This document shows positions 1 through 8,340 of a stretch of DNA of 36,378 nt, one piece after another (positions within the stretch are counted from its first letter, which is position 1; each line of letters begins with the position of its first letter). Under the pieces are notes generated by a model that searched no databases, had not been told where the DNA came from, and was given only the letters and a program-made list of their open reading frames with translations. The DNA lies in the NCBI GenBank assembly GCA_945901855.1, contig CAMDLT010000041.1:1-36378 (forward strand), read 5' to 3'. Origin of the DNA: Asaia bogorensis. Lineage in GTDB: Bacteria; Pseudomonadota; Alphaproteobacteria; CACIAM-22H2. Both the position numbers and the translations under genes were made by a program.

Positions 1-1355
1 AGGCAGGTCGCAAGCAGTTCGTCGCCGAAGCTGCCGGACAGGCCGCCGTGGGCGACATTGCCGCGGAACTTGGCGATCAGTTCGTCGCGCGTCAGCGGCG
101 CATGCCGTCCGCCGCGCATATGCGCGCGCCGGATCTCGCGAACCGTGCCGTCGCGCAAAGTTGCGCGGATATGGCCGGTATAGTCGACGGGATAGGGATT
201 GCCGGGGTCGATCACGTAGCGAATGCGCCCGGCCAGCGCGAGGATGCGCGCATCGCGTGCTTTTTCGTCGGTGAACTGGGCAAGCCCCGCATCGCCGTCG
301 AAGAAGCCCACGGCCATGCCAAACGGCATCGAGAATTTCGCCGCATAGCCCGACGGGGGCGCATGCTTGTCGGCCAGCGGCTCCCATAGCCGATCGACGG
401 GGCCTTCCGCCGCCTCGCAGACGATATCCACGATGTCGTCGGCCCGCACGCCGCTGGCAGCCAGCTCGATCATGCAGTCGATATAGGGATGGATCATGGT
501 TCCGCAGGCATAGGGCTTGAAGGCAATGGCCTCGAGCAGAAAGCTCGTGCCCAGGCCGTCAAGCAATCCGTCGAGCTTTGCCGGCGCGTCGCGGCCAAAC
601 ACCTTGAACAGGTTGCGCCGCCCTTCGAAGATCGTGCGCGGCCCGACAAAGCCGGCCTCGCCCAACATCGCCGCCCGATAGCCGCAATGCGCCGCCCAGC
701 CCGGATGCAGCCGCTTCGTCCACGCACCTTCGGTCAGGAACTCGCCAATACCGGACGAGAAACTGCCCGCGATCCCGAGCGCCCGGCCGATCTGAATCTT
801 GTCGAGCCCGAGCGCCACGCCGGTGCCGGCCGCAGCCCCGATCGTTCCCAGAATGCCGACCGGATGAAAACCAGCTTTGTGAATGGCGCCCGGAACCACT
901 TGGTTGATCCGGCAAACGGTTTCGAGGCCTGCAACGATGCCTTTCAGCGCATCGGCACCGCTTCGCTTGTGGCGCTCGCAGGCGGCGAGCACGGCAGGGA
1001 TCACCATGGCGCCGACGCGGATCGGCGCGCCTTCGAGCGTATCGTCGAAATCCTCGCCATGGATCGCAGTGCCGTTGACGAGCGCGGCACCAGCCGCATC
1101 GAGTCCGCGTCCATGGCCGATGGCGGTGCAGGCGCCTTCGCCGTCCCAGCCCTTCAAGATGGCCGCGATATAGTCCGACTGCCGCGCGGCAACGCAAAGG
1201 CCTGCCGCATCCAGGAGGTCGTCCAAAGCAACATCGAGCGTGCGCTGTGGCAGCGTGGCGAGCGAGATGCCGATCAGCTTCTCGGCGAAGCGTTCTGCCA
1301 GCGCTTCGCCGGGTGCGATGCGTTGCGGCTCCATCTTGCCTGTCTTGTCGCTCAT
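1..1355 (-). CDS. MmgE/PrpD family protein, 3' end outside the window
   Basis: The minus strand reads open from an ATG at 1355 to the window edge, about 451 codons, so the stop codon is missing and the gene is 3'-truncated by the window. The translation has MmgE/PrpD hallmarks: an N-terminal all-helical part with NGTAIHGEDFDDT near residue 95, then HPVGILGTIGAAAG, and FKPYACGTMIHPYID in the C-terminal half. The family includes 2-methylcitrate dehydratase and cis-aconitate decarboxylase, cytosolic enzymes acting on di- and tricarboxylates; the exact substrate cannot be read from sequence. An AGGAGA ribosome-binding site lies 7 nt upstream of the ATG. The start overlaps the stop of the upstream ComA-like gene as ATGA, so the two are very probably translationally coupled. 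A second MmgE/PrpD gene lies at 6888. Confidence 0.88.
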   Translation of the reverse strand, partial: MSDKTGKMEPQRIAPGEALAERFAEKLIGISLATLPQRTLDVALDDLLDAAGLCVAARQSDYIAAILKGWDGEGACTAIGHGRGLDAAGAALVNGTAIHGEDFDDTLEGAPIRVGAMVIPAVLAACERHKRSGADALKGIVAGLETVCRINQVVPGAIHKAGFHPVGILGTIGAAAGTGVALGLDKIQIGRALGIAGSFSSGIGEFLTEGAWTKRLHPGWAAHCGYRAAMLGEAGFVGPRTIFEGRRNLFKVFGRDAPAKLDGLLDGLGTSFLLEAIAFKPYACGTMIHPYIDCMIELAASGVRADDIVDIVCEAAEGPVDRLWEPLADKHAPPSGYAAKFSMPFGMAVGFFDGDAGLAQFTDEKARDARILALAGRIRYVIDPGNPYPVDYTGHIRATLRDGTVREIRRAHMRGGRHAPLTRDELIAKFRGNVAHGGLSGSFGDELLATC

Positions 1356-2155
1356 CGGGCTTTCTCCTGTATGCCTTCGGTCCGCGTGAGCCCGGCAAGG
1401 GCCGATTTGCGCAAGCCGATCCGCAGCAATTCGAGCGCGACGGCCTGGTCGTCCTCGATGTCGAGGCTGACCTCGGGCCCGAAGCTGCGGATGTAGAATT
1501 CCTGGATCTGCGCGTCCTTGGCCTGGAAGATCAGGTCCGAAAGTCCGAACGTGGCGATGATCTCGCGGATCAAGTCCGTGCGCGGTTCCTCGACGCCCTC
1601 GGTGATGCCTTCGGCCTGTACCAGAACGCGCCACGGGCCAACGCCCCGTAGCTGATCGATCTCGCGGATAATGCCGCCATGCAGCGAGGGGCGAGGATCG
1701 GAGCCTTTGCGGCCCGCCTCTGCAACAACCTTAAGTCCTGTCGCTGCCGCTTGCTCGACGAGGCGCAGCTTCTCTTGCGTCGGCATCAGCACCTGCGCGC
1801 TCGACACCTCGACGCCCTCGGCGCCAACATCGATCGCGCGGGCGAAGTAGTCGCGCGATACGCCCTGCAGCCAAGCGGCTTCGCTCGCGTCGCCCGCGAG
1901 GAAAACGCCGATCCCGGCATCGCGAAGTTGGCGGATCTTCCGGCGCAAAGCCGCCTCCGGCAGCACGCGCCAGTGCCCGATCGCGAACTTTACCCAATCC
2001 ACATGCGGGCCGGCCGTCTCGATGAGATCGGCGATGCGATGCGCGCCATATCCCCTGTCCGCCACGATGGTCAGCCCTGTCTCGCGCGGCTTTAACGCCC
2101 TGTCTGCGCCCCGTATAATCGCAAAGCTCGAAACGTCCGACTCTTGCCCTGTCAT
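1352..2155 (-). CDS. ComA-like phosphosulfolactate synthase family protein
   Basis: A 267-residue TIM-barrel-type protein resembling ComA, which in archaea joins sulfite to phosphoenolpyruvate to give (R)-phosphosulfolactate for coenzyme M synthesis. Family-like segments are GLTIVADRGYG near residue 27, VDWVKFAIG near 52, GVFLAGDASE near 83, GAEGVEVSS near 111, VVAEAGRKG near 143, and AKDAQIQEFYIRSFGPEVSL near 213. Bacterial homologues are often of unknown role, and coenzyme M synthesis is not implied. Its stop overlaps the MmgE/PrpD start by 4 bp. It is head-to-head with a TauE/SafE exporter gene only 20 bp away, which hints at sulfite or sulfonate chemistry. The start has only a weak ribosome-binding site. 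Confidence 0.8.
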   Translation of the reverse strand: MTGQESDVSSFAIIRGADRALKPRETGLTIVADRGYGAHRIADLIETAGPHVDWVKFAIGHWRVLPEAALRRKIRQLRDAGIGVFLAGDASEAAWLQGVSRDYFARAIDVGAEGVEVSSAQVLMPTQEKLRLVEQAAATGLKVVAEAGRKGSDPRPSLHGGIIREIDQLRGVGPWRVLVQAEGITEGVEEPRTDLIREIIATFGLSDLIFQAKDAQIQEFYIRSFGPEVSLDIEDDQAVALELLRIGLRKSALAGLTRTEGIQEKAR

Positions 2156-2175
2156 GCTGTACTCACTCGCGCTGC

Positions 2176-2940
2176 GTGTTCAAAACGATGCCTGAAGCTC
2201 TTGCCGACCTTGGAACGACGGCGCTGATATTGCTCGGGCTCGCTGCAGTCGCGGCGGGCGCGTTTGGTGCCGTATTCGGCCTCGGTGCGGGTATCCTGCT
2301 CTCCTTTGCAGTGACCGGCATCTTCGGCGTCGAGGCGGTCGTCCCTGTCGTCTCGACCGCGATGATGGTCGCCAATGCCGGCCGCATCTATGCCTATCGC
2401 GCACAGGTCAGCCGCCGGCCGCTGCTGATTGCGCTTGCCGCAGCTATACCCGGGGCGATCGTCGGGGCCAAGGTGCATGCCCTGCTGCCAACGGCCGCAG
2501 TCGCAGCTGTAATCGGCACGATCTTGATCGCATCCGTTCCAATCGGTCGCTTTGCCCGCGACCATGATCGGCGTCTGGGCGACAGGGGGCTCGCGATCGC
2601 CTCGCTTGCGCTTGGATTTCTCGGCAGCCTTGGGATCGGCGCAGGCGCGCTTGCCATTCCGGTTCTGCTGGCCTCTGGACTGACGGGAGCGGCCTTGATC
2701 GCGACCGATTCCGCGCTCGCGGTCGGCGTCTCGTTGGCCCGCATCGGCTCGTTCTCGGCTATCGGCCTTCTGCCGCCCGAGCGGCTTTTTGCGGCGCTGC
2801 TGATCGGCACTGCGACCATACCCGGCGCCTGGCTCGGCGCGCGCGTCGTGGCCCGCGCGGGCATCCGGCGCCATACATTGGCGATCGAAGGATTTGCCGT
2901 TGGCGCCGGTCTTTTCTTCATCTGGCAGGCCCTGCGCTAG
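2176..2940 (+). CDS. TauE/SafE family membrane exporter
   Basis: About 254 residues, almost entirely hydrophobic, with roughly eight predicted membrane segments in two related halves, as in the TauE/SafE family of sulfite, organosulfonate or sulfoacetate exporters. The glycine-rich segment AAGAFGAVFGLGAGILL near residue 25 and its counterpart LGSLGIGAGALAIPVLL near 150 are the paired repeats expected of the family. The start is uncertain: GTG at 2176 or ATG at 2188, neither with a strong ribosome-binding site. The gene is divergent from the ComA-like gene (20 bp) and convergent with tctA (23 bp between stops). Export of sulfite or a carboxylate is an inference from family and context. Confidence 0.82.
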   Translation: MFKTMPEALADLGTTALILLGLAAVAAGAFGAVFGLGAGILLSFAVTGIFGVEAVVPVVSTAMMVANAGRIYAYRAQVSRRPLLIALAAAIPGAIVGAKVHALLPTAAVAAVIGTILIASVPIGRFARDHDRRLGDRGLAIASLALGFLGSLGIGAGALAIPVLLASGLTGAALIATDSALAVGVSLARIGSFSAIGLLPPERLFAALLIGTATIPGAWLGARVVARAGIRRHTLAIEGFAVGAGLFFIWQALR

Positions 2941-2963
2941 GGATGCCAGCAAAGGGGCGGTGC

Positions 2964-4463
2964 TCACGTTGCCGTTCCTGCTGGTTTCGCCTTGCGGCTG
3001 TCGCGCCATTCCCGAACCAGGGCGATCAAGATGAACAGAATGGCCGTCGCCAGCAGCCCGATGGTGATGTTGTCTTCGAGGAAAATCGCATGGTCGCCGC
3101 CCGAAAGCTGGAGCGAGCGCCGATAGTTCGATTCGACCAATGGCCCGAGCACGACGCCGAGCACGGCCGGCAGAAACGGGAACCCTGCCATGCGCATGAG
3201 ATAGCCGACCAAGCCGCCGACAAGAACAATCCCAATATCGAACATCGTCGAGTTGATCGTGTAGATGCCGGACACGACCAGCGCCAGAACGAAGGCCGTG
3301 AGATAGGGACGCGGCCGGTTCACGAGCCAAATGCAAATCGGCAAAATGAGGATACCGACGACGATCTGCGCAAGGGTTGCGACCAGCGACCCTGTATAGA
3401 GGCCAAGGATGACATCGGGATTCTGTTCGAACAGGCGCGGCCCCGGAATAAGCCCATGAATCAGCAGCCCGCCGAGCAGCACCGCCGCCGAGTTTGATCC
3501 CGGAATGCCAAAAGACAAGAGCGGAATGAGCGCCGCGCTCGCAACCGTGTTGTTGGCGGCTTCCGGTGCCGCGATTCCCTCCGGTGAACCTTTGCCGAAT
3601 TCCTCCGGATGTTTAGACCAGCGGCGCGCCTCGTTATACGAGAAGAAGGCGGCAATCGAACCGCCGCCGCCGGGCAGCAAGCCCTCGACTGTTCCCACCG
3701 CCGAACCGATGCCCTGCGGCTTGGCAAGCCGCTTCATCATCCGGAAGTTGGGCAAGCGCAGGCGCACCGACTGTTTAAGTTTTTCAGTCAGGCCGACACT
3801 GCCCGATTGCTGGAGAAGCTCGCTCACCGCGAACAGGCCGACCATGACGAGAATCGGCTTCACGCCCGACAGCAATTCGGGAATGCCGAAGGAAAAGCGG
3901 CTCACGCCCGATACCGGATCCGATCCCACAGTTGCAATCATGAGCCCGACGATTGCCGCAGCCAGCGCCTTCAGGAGGGCGCCGCCCGCGAGCGACGCGA
4001 TGATGCTGAGACCCAGAACGCCAACGGCGAAGTAGGAGGTGGGATTGAAAAGCAGCGCGATGCGCGACAATGGCTCCGTGAGCAAGACAAGCATGAGAAG
4101 CCCGAACAGGCTGCCAACGACTCCCGACCACAGCGAAATGCCCAACGCCTCGCCTGCACGGCCCTGCTTGTTCATCTCGTAGCCGTCGATGACGGTCGCC
4201 GCAGCGGAATTCGTGCCGGGCGTCCGGATCAGGATGGCGGGGATCGAGCCGCCATATTCGGCACCGATGTAAACGGAAGCCAGCAGCACGATCGCCGACA
4301 TGGGGTCGAGCGTATAGGTAAGCGGCAGGATCAGCGCCATCGTGATCGAGGCGGATATCCCCGGCAGCGCTCCGCCGACGATTCCCCAGATCAGCCCCGC
4401 AATGGCGACCGGGACCAGCGGCGTCGTGACCAGCAAGGTCAGAGCGCGAGAGAGATCTTCCAT
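2964..4463 (-). CDS. tctA: tripartite tricarboxylate transporter large permease, TctA family
   Basis: The 499-residue large membrane subunit of a TTT (tripartite tricarboxylate) importer. It has about 10-12 hydrophobic segments and the TctA signature glycine/proline stretches: GIVGGALPGISASITMAL near residue 25, a PAILIRTPGTNSAAAT-like loop near 75, and LLPGGGGSIAAFFSYNEARR near 260 followed by AAPEAANN. The ATG at 4463 was chosen because AAGGAC lies upstream and the protein then starts at the family N-terminus (MEDLSRALTLL); the longer open frame to 4592 reads through tctB. It is last of the tctC-tctB-tctA order, 10 bp after tctB. Substrates in the family are citrate, other carboxylates and some aromatics. 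Confidence 0.95.
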   Translation of the reverse strand: MEDLSRALTLLVTTPLVPVAIAGLIWGIVGGALPGISASITMALILPLTYTLDPMSAIVLLASVYIGAEYGGSIPAILIRTPGTNSAAATVIDGYEMNKQGRAGEALGISLWSGVVGSLFGLLMLVLLTEPLSRIALLFNPTSYFAVGVLGLSIIASLAGGALLKALAAAIVGLMIATVGSDPVSGVSRFSFGIPELLSGVKPILVMVGLFAVSELLQQSGSVGLTEKLKQSVRLRLPNFRMMKRLAKPQGIGSAVGTVEGLLPGGGGSIAAFFSYNEARRWSKHPEEFGKGSPEGIAAPEAANNTVASAALIPLLSFGIPGSNSAAVLLGGLLIHGLIPGPRLFEQNPDVILGLYTGSLVATLAQIVVGILILPICIWLVNRPRPYLTAFVLALVVSGIYTINSTMFDIGIVLVGGLVGYLMRMAGFPFLPAVLGVVLGPLVESNYRRSLQLSGGDHAIFLEDNITIGLLATAILFILIALVREWRDSRKAKPAGTAT

Positions 4464-4473
4464 GATGCTGTCC

Positions 4474-4977
4474 TTAGAAAAACCGGCCTTGCGGCTGTTC
4501 GGTGCCCAACAGAAGGACGAAGGCCACCCAGAAACCGACGCCTGCGCAGGCAGCGACGACGACAAGACCGAGGCTGGGTTTGCGCCCCTCATAGATCGCG
4601 ATGGCGCCGATCAGCAGGCCGATGGCAACGATGTAGCCGACGAGGGGACCGATCAGCATGTAGCCGACACCGATGGCAAGGAAGCCGAGCGCACGCGGGA
4701 TCGTGGCAACATGGTCCGCAGCTACTTCGCTCGCCTTGGCAGCGGGAGCCGCCGCCGCCTTTCTGGCAGCCAGAAGCCCCCGGATGCCGATCAGGGCCGC
4801 CACGACCGCGAGCGAACTCGCCAACATGAAGGGAAGTCCCTGCGGACCGACTTCGTCGGAAAGGCTCGATTCCTGGATCTGCAGGGTCTGCCAATAATAG
4901 AGAGCTGCAAGGACGAAAAGGATGCCGCCTGCGGCGGCATCCCTAAGCCCTGCGGTACGACCGTCCGATCTGCTCAC
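4474..4977 (-). CDS. tctB: tripartite tricarboxylate transporter small subunit, TctB family
   Basis: A 167-residue small membrane subunit of the TTT importer with four predicted membrane helices: two in the first half (GGILFVLAALYYW and a second near residue 52) and two flanking residue 115-155. An alanine-rich cytoplasmic linker (AARKAAAAPAAKA) separates the helix pairs, as in other TctB proteins. The start is GTG and overlaps the tctC stop as GTGA, indicating coupled translation. It works with TctA in the inner membrane while TctC binds the ligand in the periplasm. Confidence 0.92.
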   Translation of the reverse strand: MSRSDGRTAGLRDAAAGGILFVLAALYYWQTLQIQESSLSDEVGPQGLPFMLASSLAVVAALIGIRGLLAARKAAAAPAAKASEVAADHVATIPRALGFLAIGVGYMLIGPLVGYIVAIGLLIGAIAIYEGRKPSLGLVVVAACAGVGFWVAFVLLLGTEQPQGRFF

Positions 4978-5930
4978 TTGATAACGCCGTTTTCTTTGAG
5001 GAAGGCCTCGGACTCGGTCGCGAACTGGTTGATGAATGCGGCATAGTCTTTCTGCCCGATATAGTCGGGGATCAGGCTCTCGCTGCTGACGATCTTCAGA
5101 TAGTCCGGATCGCGCAGGAGCTGCTGGGTCGCCTTTTCCCAGATGGCGATGATGTCGGCCGGAAGGCCCTGCGGGCCGGCAAGGCCGCGATACTTGCGCA
5201 GCACGATGTTGTAGCCAAGTTCCTTGACGGTGGGGACGTCGGGCATCGTATCGACGCGCTTTTCGGTGAACGTGGCAAGGAGGCGCACCTTGTTCGCCTC
5301 GATCTGCGGGCGAAGCTCAAGAAACTCGCCAACGCCGAAATTGAGCGTGCCGTTCAACACGTTCAGCATCAGTTCGCCGCCGCCGTCGTGCGAGACGACC
5401 GCCGCGTTGACGCCGGCGGCTTTGCGCAGGAGCTCCGCCGCTTGCCGTTCCATCGATGCAGGGGTCGATGCGCCCCAGCGGCCGCGATTGTCCCGCGCAT
5501 GCGCGATCACGTCTTGCATCGTCTTGAAGGGACCATCGGCGCGCGTGTAGATCAGCGTCGGATCGGTGAAGAAATTCACCAGCGGCTGCAGGTCCTTGTA
5601 GCTGTGCTGGGGCTTCGACAGCAGCGAGGTGAACACATAGGTCGGCGTCGTCGCATAGAAGATCGAGCCGTCCGGTTTCGAGGTCGCGAGCTTCGACATG
5701 GCACGCGCGCCGCTGCCGCCATTTACGTTCTCGACCACGAAAGTGGCGTTGATGAATTTCGGCAGCTGCTTGGCGAGTTCGCGCAGGAAAATGTCCGAGC
5801 CTGCGCCGGGACTCGAATGGGTGACGAGCGTAACGACCCTGTGCGGATAGGCCGCAGGCTCGGCATTGGCTGCGCCCGCGGCGAGGGCAAAGCCCATAGC
5901 CGCGAACAGGGCTGCAAACTTCTTTTTCAT
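4974..5930 (-). CDS. tctC: tripartite tricarboxylate transporter periplasmic binding protein, TctC/Bug family
   Basis: A 318-residue periplasmic solute-binding protein of the Bug/TctC family. It begins with a Sec signal peptide, MKKKFAALFAAMGFALAAGAANA-type with an Ala-x-Ala cleavage site near residue 23, followed by the family's PHRVVTLVTHSSPGAGSDIFLRELA-like first strand-loop. GGGELMLNVLNGTLNFGVGE near residue 180 matches the ligand-loop region. The ATG at 5930 is preceded by GGGAGAA; the open frame extends further upstream but lacks a signal sequence there. It is the first structural gene of tctCBA, 62 bp downstream of gntR on the same strand. The ligand (probably a carboxylate) cannot be deduced. 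Confidence 0.94.
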   Translation of the reverse strand: MKKKFAALFAAMGFALAAGAANAEPAAYPHRVVTLVTHSSPGAGSDIFLRELAKQLPKFINATFVVENVNGGSGARAMSKLATSKPDGSIFYATTPTYVFTSLLSKPQHSYKDLQPLVNFFTDPTLIYTRADGPFKTMQDVIAHARDNRGRWGASTPASMERQAAELLRKAAGVNAAVVSHDGGGELMLNVLNGTLNFGVGEFLELRPQIEANKVRLLATFTEKRVDTMPDVPTVKELGYNIVLRKYRGLAGPQGLPADIIAIWEKATQQLLRDPDYLKIVSSESLIPDYIGQKDYAAFINQFATESEAFLKENGVIK

Positions 5931-5992
5931 GGTCGTTTCTCCCGTTGGTGCGGTTTTTTTAAGCCGCATCTGTGGTGGTTGAACGAATAGCG

Positions 5993-6682
5993 TCAGGCCG
6001 AGGTCGCGTTTTGCTGTTCCCGCACCACCGCCAGCAGGCGGTTCCGCGCATTGATCACATGGCGCCAATGCGCCTCGTGAGCCCAGTCCGGATCGCGGGC
6101 GCGGATAGCTTCCACCATCTCGCGATGCTCCCGGTTGGAAACATTGAGCCCGCCGCCTTGGATGAGGCTGCGAGCCCGGAATAGCGTCAAACGCTGCACG
6201 AAAGCCCGATATTGCTGGGCGAGCGTGGCATTTCCGCAGGCACTCAAAATGAAGGCGTGGAAATCGATGTTGAGCGGGTAGTAGCTGTCGAAGTCATGCG
6301 CTTGGGCCGCTTGCTCCATTTGCATAATAAAATCGTCGAGCGTGGCCAAGACATCCCGCGTCGCGCGCTCGGCCAGCAGCCGACCGGCCAGCGCAAACAA
6401 TGCCGCGCGGACCTCGTAAATCTCCCGTACGCTTTCCACGCTTATGGAACAGACGAAAGCACCGCGATTGCGAATGGTCTCGACCAGCCCCGCCCCCTCG
6501 AGCGATCGAAGCGCCTCGCGGATCGGTCCGCGGCTCGTGCCGAAGCGAAGCGCGAGCTGGTTTTCGTTGATCTTGTCGCCAGGCGCGATCTCGCCGCTCA
6601 AAATCAGCCGCTCGATCTCGCCTTCGAGAACACTCGACAGCGATCGCGTGCGAAGGATGTCGATTGGTTCGAATGAAGTCAT
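5993..6682 (-). CDS. GntR family transcriptional regulator, FCD (FadR-type) subfamily
   Basis: A regulator with an N-terminal winged helix-turn-helix (KINENQLALRFGTSRGPIRE near residue 36, then ALRSLEGAGLV) and a C-terminal all-helical FCD domain. FCD metal/ligand-site residues are visible in DFHAFILSACGN, HREMVEAI and the final HVINARNRLL. FCD regulators usually repress catabolic genes until a carboxylate ligand binds. Two starts are possible: ATG 6682 (229 residues) or GTG 6721 (242 residues). ATG 6682 is preferred because GTG 6721 falls inside a candidate operator; neither has a clear ribosome-binding site. It precedes tctCBA on the same strand and is divergent from the second MmgE/PrpD gene, both likely targets. 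Confidence 0.9.
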   Translation of the reverse strand: MTSFEPIDILRTRSLSSVLEGEIERLILSGEIAPGDKINENQLALRFGTSRGPIREALRSLEGAGLVETIRNRGAFVCSISVESVREIYEVRAALFALAGRLLAERATRDVLATLDDFIMQMEQAAQAHDFDSYYPLNIDFHAFILSACGNATLAQQYRAFVQRLTLFRARSLIQGGGLNVSNREHREMVEAIRARDPDWAHEAHWRHVINARNRLLAVVREQQNATSA

Positions 6683-6713
6683 CGTCGAAGACTGTGCCGC
6701 GCGATTGTAGTTC

Positions 6714-6815
6714 GTCAACACTTTTCCGTCGTTATCAACGATTTCGCGCTGTATGATCGCAAGATATGCCGTAAAATCAGCGTCGCTGAAAATATGCGTA
6801 CGTCAAAGTGTTGAC
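6714..6815. promoter_or_regulatory. candidate GntR operator pair in the divergent gap
   Basis: GTCAACACTTT occurs on the plus strand at 6714-6724 and, perfectly inverted, at 6805-6815 (AAAGTGTTGAC); both copies continue with NNCGT. The core contains TGT-N2-ACA-like half-sites in the second copy (TGTTGACA), compatible with FCD-GntR operators. The sites lie between gntR and the MmgE/PrpD gene, with centres about 91 bp apart. Binding by the adjacent GntR protein is inferred, not shown. Confidence 0.55.
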
Positions 6816-6817
6816 AA
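6789..6817 (-). promoter_or_regulatory. candidate gntR promoter overlapping the upstream operator
   Basis: On the minus strand, TTGTCA (6817-6812, 5 of 6 to TTGACA) is followed after exactly 17 bp by TATTTT (6794-6789, 4 of 6 to TATAAT). The -35 box overlaps the operator copy at 6805-6815, so a bound regulator would block its own promoter. A plus-strand TTGACA at 6811-6816 could serve the MmgE/PrpD gene, but its -10 is poor. Confidence 0.4.
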
Positions 6818-6887
6818 TTTGGAGCGCCTTGGTGTTGATGTGGCTTCGAACAAGCCGGGCGAGTCCGGCAAACAGACGAGGACAGGA

Positions 6888-8234
6888 ATGACCGATAACG
6901 CCGCCGTGACCCGGACGCTTGCTCGCTTCGTGGTCGAGAACCAGCCATCCGACGTTCCGGAGGCCGTCTATGCCGAGGCGACGCGGTCGTTCTTGAACTG
7001 GATCGGCTGCGCTGTCGGCGGCTCGATCCATCCGGCGCTTGATCGCGCCATGGCGGCGCTTGCGCCGTTTGCAGGTCCGGCCCAGGCGACTGTGCTGGGC
7101 CGCGGACACCGGACCGACATTCTGCATACCGCGCTCCTCAACGGCATCACCTCGCATGTCTTCGATTTCGACGACACGCATCTGAAGACAATTATCCATC
7201 CGGCCGGCCCGGTCGCTTCCGGTCTGCTGGCGCTCGCCGAGACGCGCCCGGTCTCGGGCCGCGATCTGCTGCACGCATTCATTCTCGGCGTCGAAGTCGA
7301 ATGCCGGATCGGCAATTCGGTCTATCCGGACCATTACGATCGCGGCTGGCATATTACGGGAACGGCTGGCGTCTTCGGTGCCGCCGCTGCCGCTGGCAAG
7401 ATCCTCGGGTTGAACGAGCAGCAGATGACGTGGGCGCTCGGCATCGCCGCGACCCAGTCCTCGGGCCTGCGCGAAATGTTCGGCACCATGTGCAAGTCGT
7501 TCCATCCGGGCCGTGCGGCCCAGAACGGCACGTTTGCCGCGTTCCTGGCGCAACAGGATTACACGAGCTCCGACCGCAGCATCGAGGCGCCGCGCGGCTT
7601 TGCGAATGTGGCATCGACCAAGTTCGATCCGCGCGAGATCGTCGACAATCTGGGCGGCAGCTGGGAGATCGCGCTGAATACCTACAAGCCCTTCGCTTGC
7701 GGCATCGTCATCCATCCGGCGATCGATGCCTGCGTGCAGCTGCGCAACAAGTTCGGCCTGACGGCGGACAAGGTGGCGGCTATCGACCTTAAGGTGCATC
7801 CGCTTGTGCTGGAGCTGACCGGCAAGACGGCGCCGCGCACGGGCCTCGAGGGCAAATTCTCGGTCTATCATTCCTGCGCCGCTGCGATCGTCCACGGCCG
7901 CTGCGGCGAGCACGAGTATTCGGACGATGTCGTGGCCGATTCGGTCATCGTCGGCCTGCGCCAGAAGGTGAAGGCCGTTGCGACGCCCGGCATCCACGAG
8001 CACCAAGTCGACGCGATCCTCACAACGACCGACGGGCAGAAGCACCATTTGTTCGTCGAGAATGCCATCGGCAGCCTGCATCGCCCGCTGACCGATGCGG
8101 AGCTCGATGCCAAGGTCATGGATCTATGCGAGCCCGTGATCGGGAAGGCAAAGAGCGGCGGGCTGATCGCGGCTTCGCGTGGCATCGGCCGCGCCGCGAA
8201 TATCGCGGCCCTGATTGCGACTGCCAATCCCTAA
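6888..8234 (+). CDS. MmgE/PrpD family protein
   Basis: A complete 448-residue MmgE/PrpD protein of normal family length. Recognisable segments are the N-terminal helix TLARFVVENQPSDVPEAV, GITSHVFDFDDTH near residue 90, a HPAGPVASGLLALAE-type stretch, GWHITGTAGVFGAAAAAGK near 155, and NTYKPFACGIVIHPAIDAC near 268. Relatives include 2-methylcitrate dehydratase, cis-aconitate decarboxylase and related hydro-lyases or isomerases; the substrate is not determined here. The ATG at 6888 has a GAGGACAGGA ribosome-binding site, and the open frame upstream of it is promoter DNA. It is divergent from gntR-tctCBA and probably acts on the carboxylate that TctCBA imports. Confidence 0.92.
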   Translation: MTDNAAVTRTLARFVVENQPSDVPEAVYAEATRSFLNWIGCAVGGSIHPALDRAMAALAPFAGPAQATVLGRGHRTDILHTALLNGITSHVFDFDDTHLKTIIHPAGPVASGLLALAETRPVSGRDLLHAFILGVEVECRIGNSVYPDHYDRGWHITGTAGVFGAAAAAGKILGLNEQQMTWALGIAATQSSGLREMFGTMCKSFHPGRAAQNGTFAAFLAQQDYTSSDRSIEAPRGFANVASTKFDPREIVDNLGGSWEIALNTYKPFACGIVIHPAIDACVQLRNKFGLTADKVAAIDLKVHPLVLELTGKTAPRTGLEGKFSVYHSCAAAIVHGRCGEHEYSDDVVADSVIVGLRQKVKAVATPGIHEHQVDAILTTTDGQKHHLFVENAIGSLHRPLTDAELDAKVMDLCEPVIGKAKSGGLIAASRGIGRAANIAALIATANP

Positions 8235-8325
8235 GAGGGGCCGACGTGATCGGCACCGATTCTCGCCCTCGACGGGCTGCTCTCGGTTCCATGGACACGT
8301 GGTAAGGCTGCGGACGATTTCGCTT

Positions 8326-8339
8326 CAGGTGCGCACCTG
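8326..8339. promoter_or_regulatory. 14-bp perfect palindrome upstream of the lyase gene
   Basis: CAGGTGCGCACCTG reads identically on both strands. It lies in the 267-bp gap between the MmgE/PrpD gene and the heparinase-like gene, directly upstream of the conserved block at 8341. It looks like a dimeric regulator's operator, but no adjacent regulator can be assigned. Confidence 0.35.
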
Positions 8340-8340
8340 G

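Noticed and set aside
2152..3336. 394-codon minus-strand open frame over the TauE/SafE gene
   Set aside because: Arg/Gln/Asp-rich composition with no family features; antisense to a clear membrane protein gene and typical of GC-rich shadow frames.
5949..5968. TGCGG/CCGCA hairpin between gntR and tctC as an attenuator
   Set aside because: Only 5 bp with an A-rich loop and no T-run on the transcribed strand.
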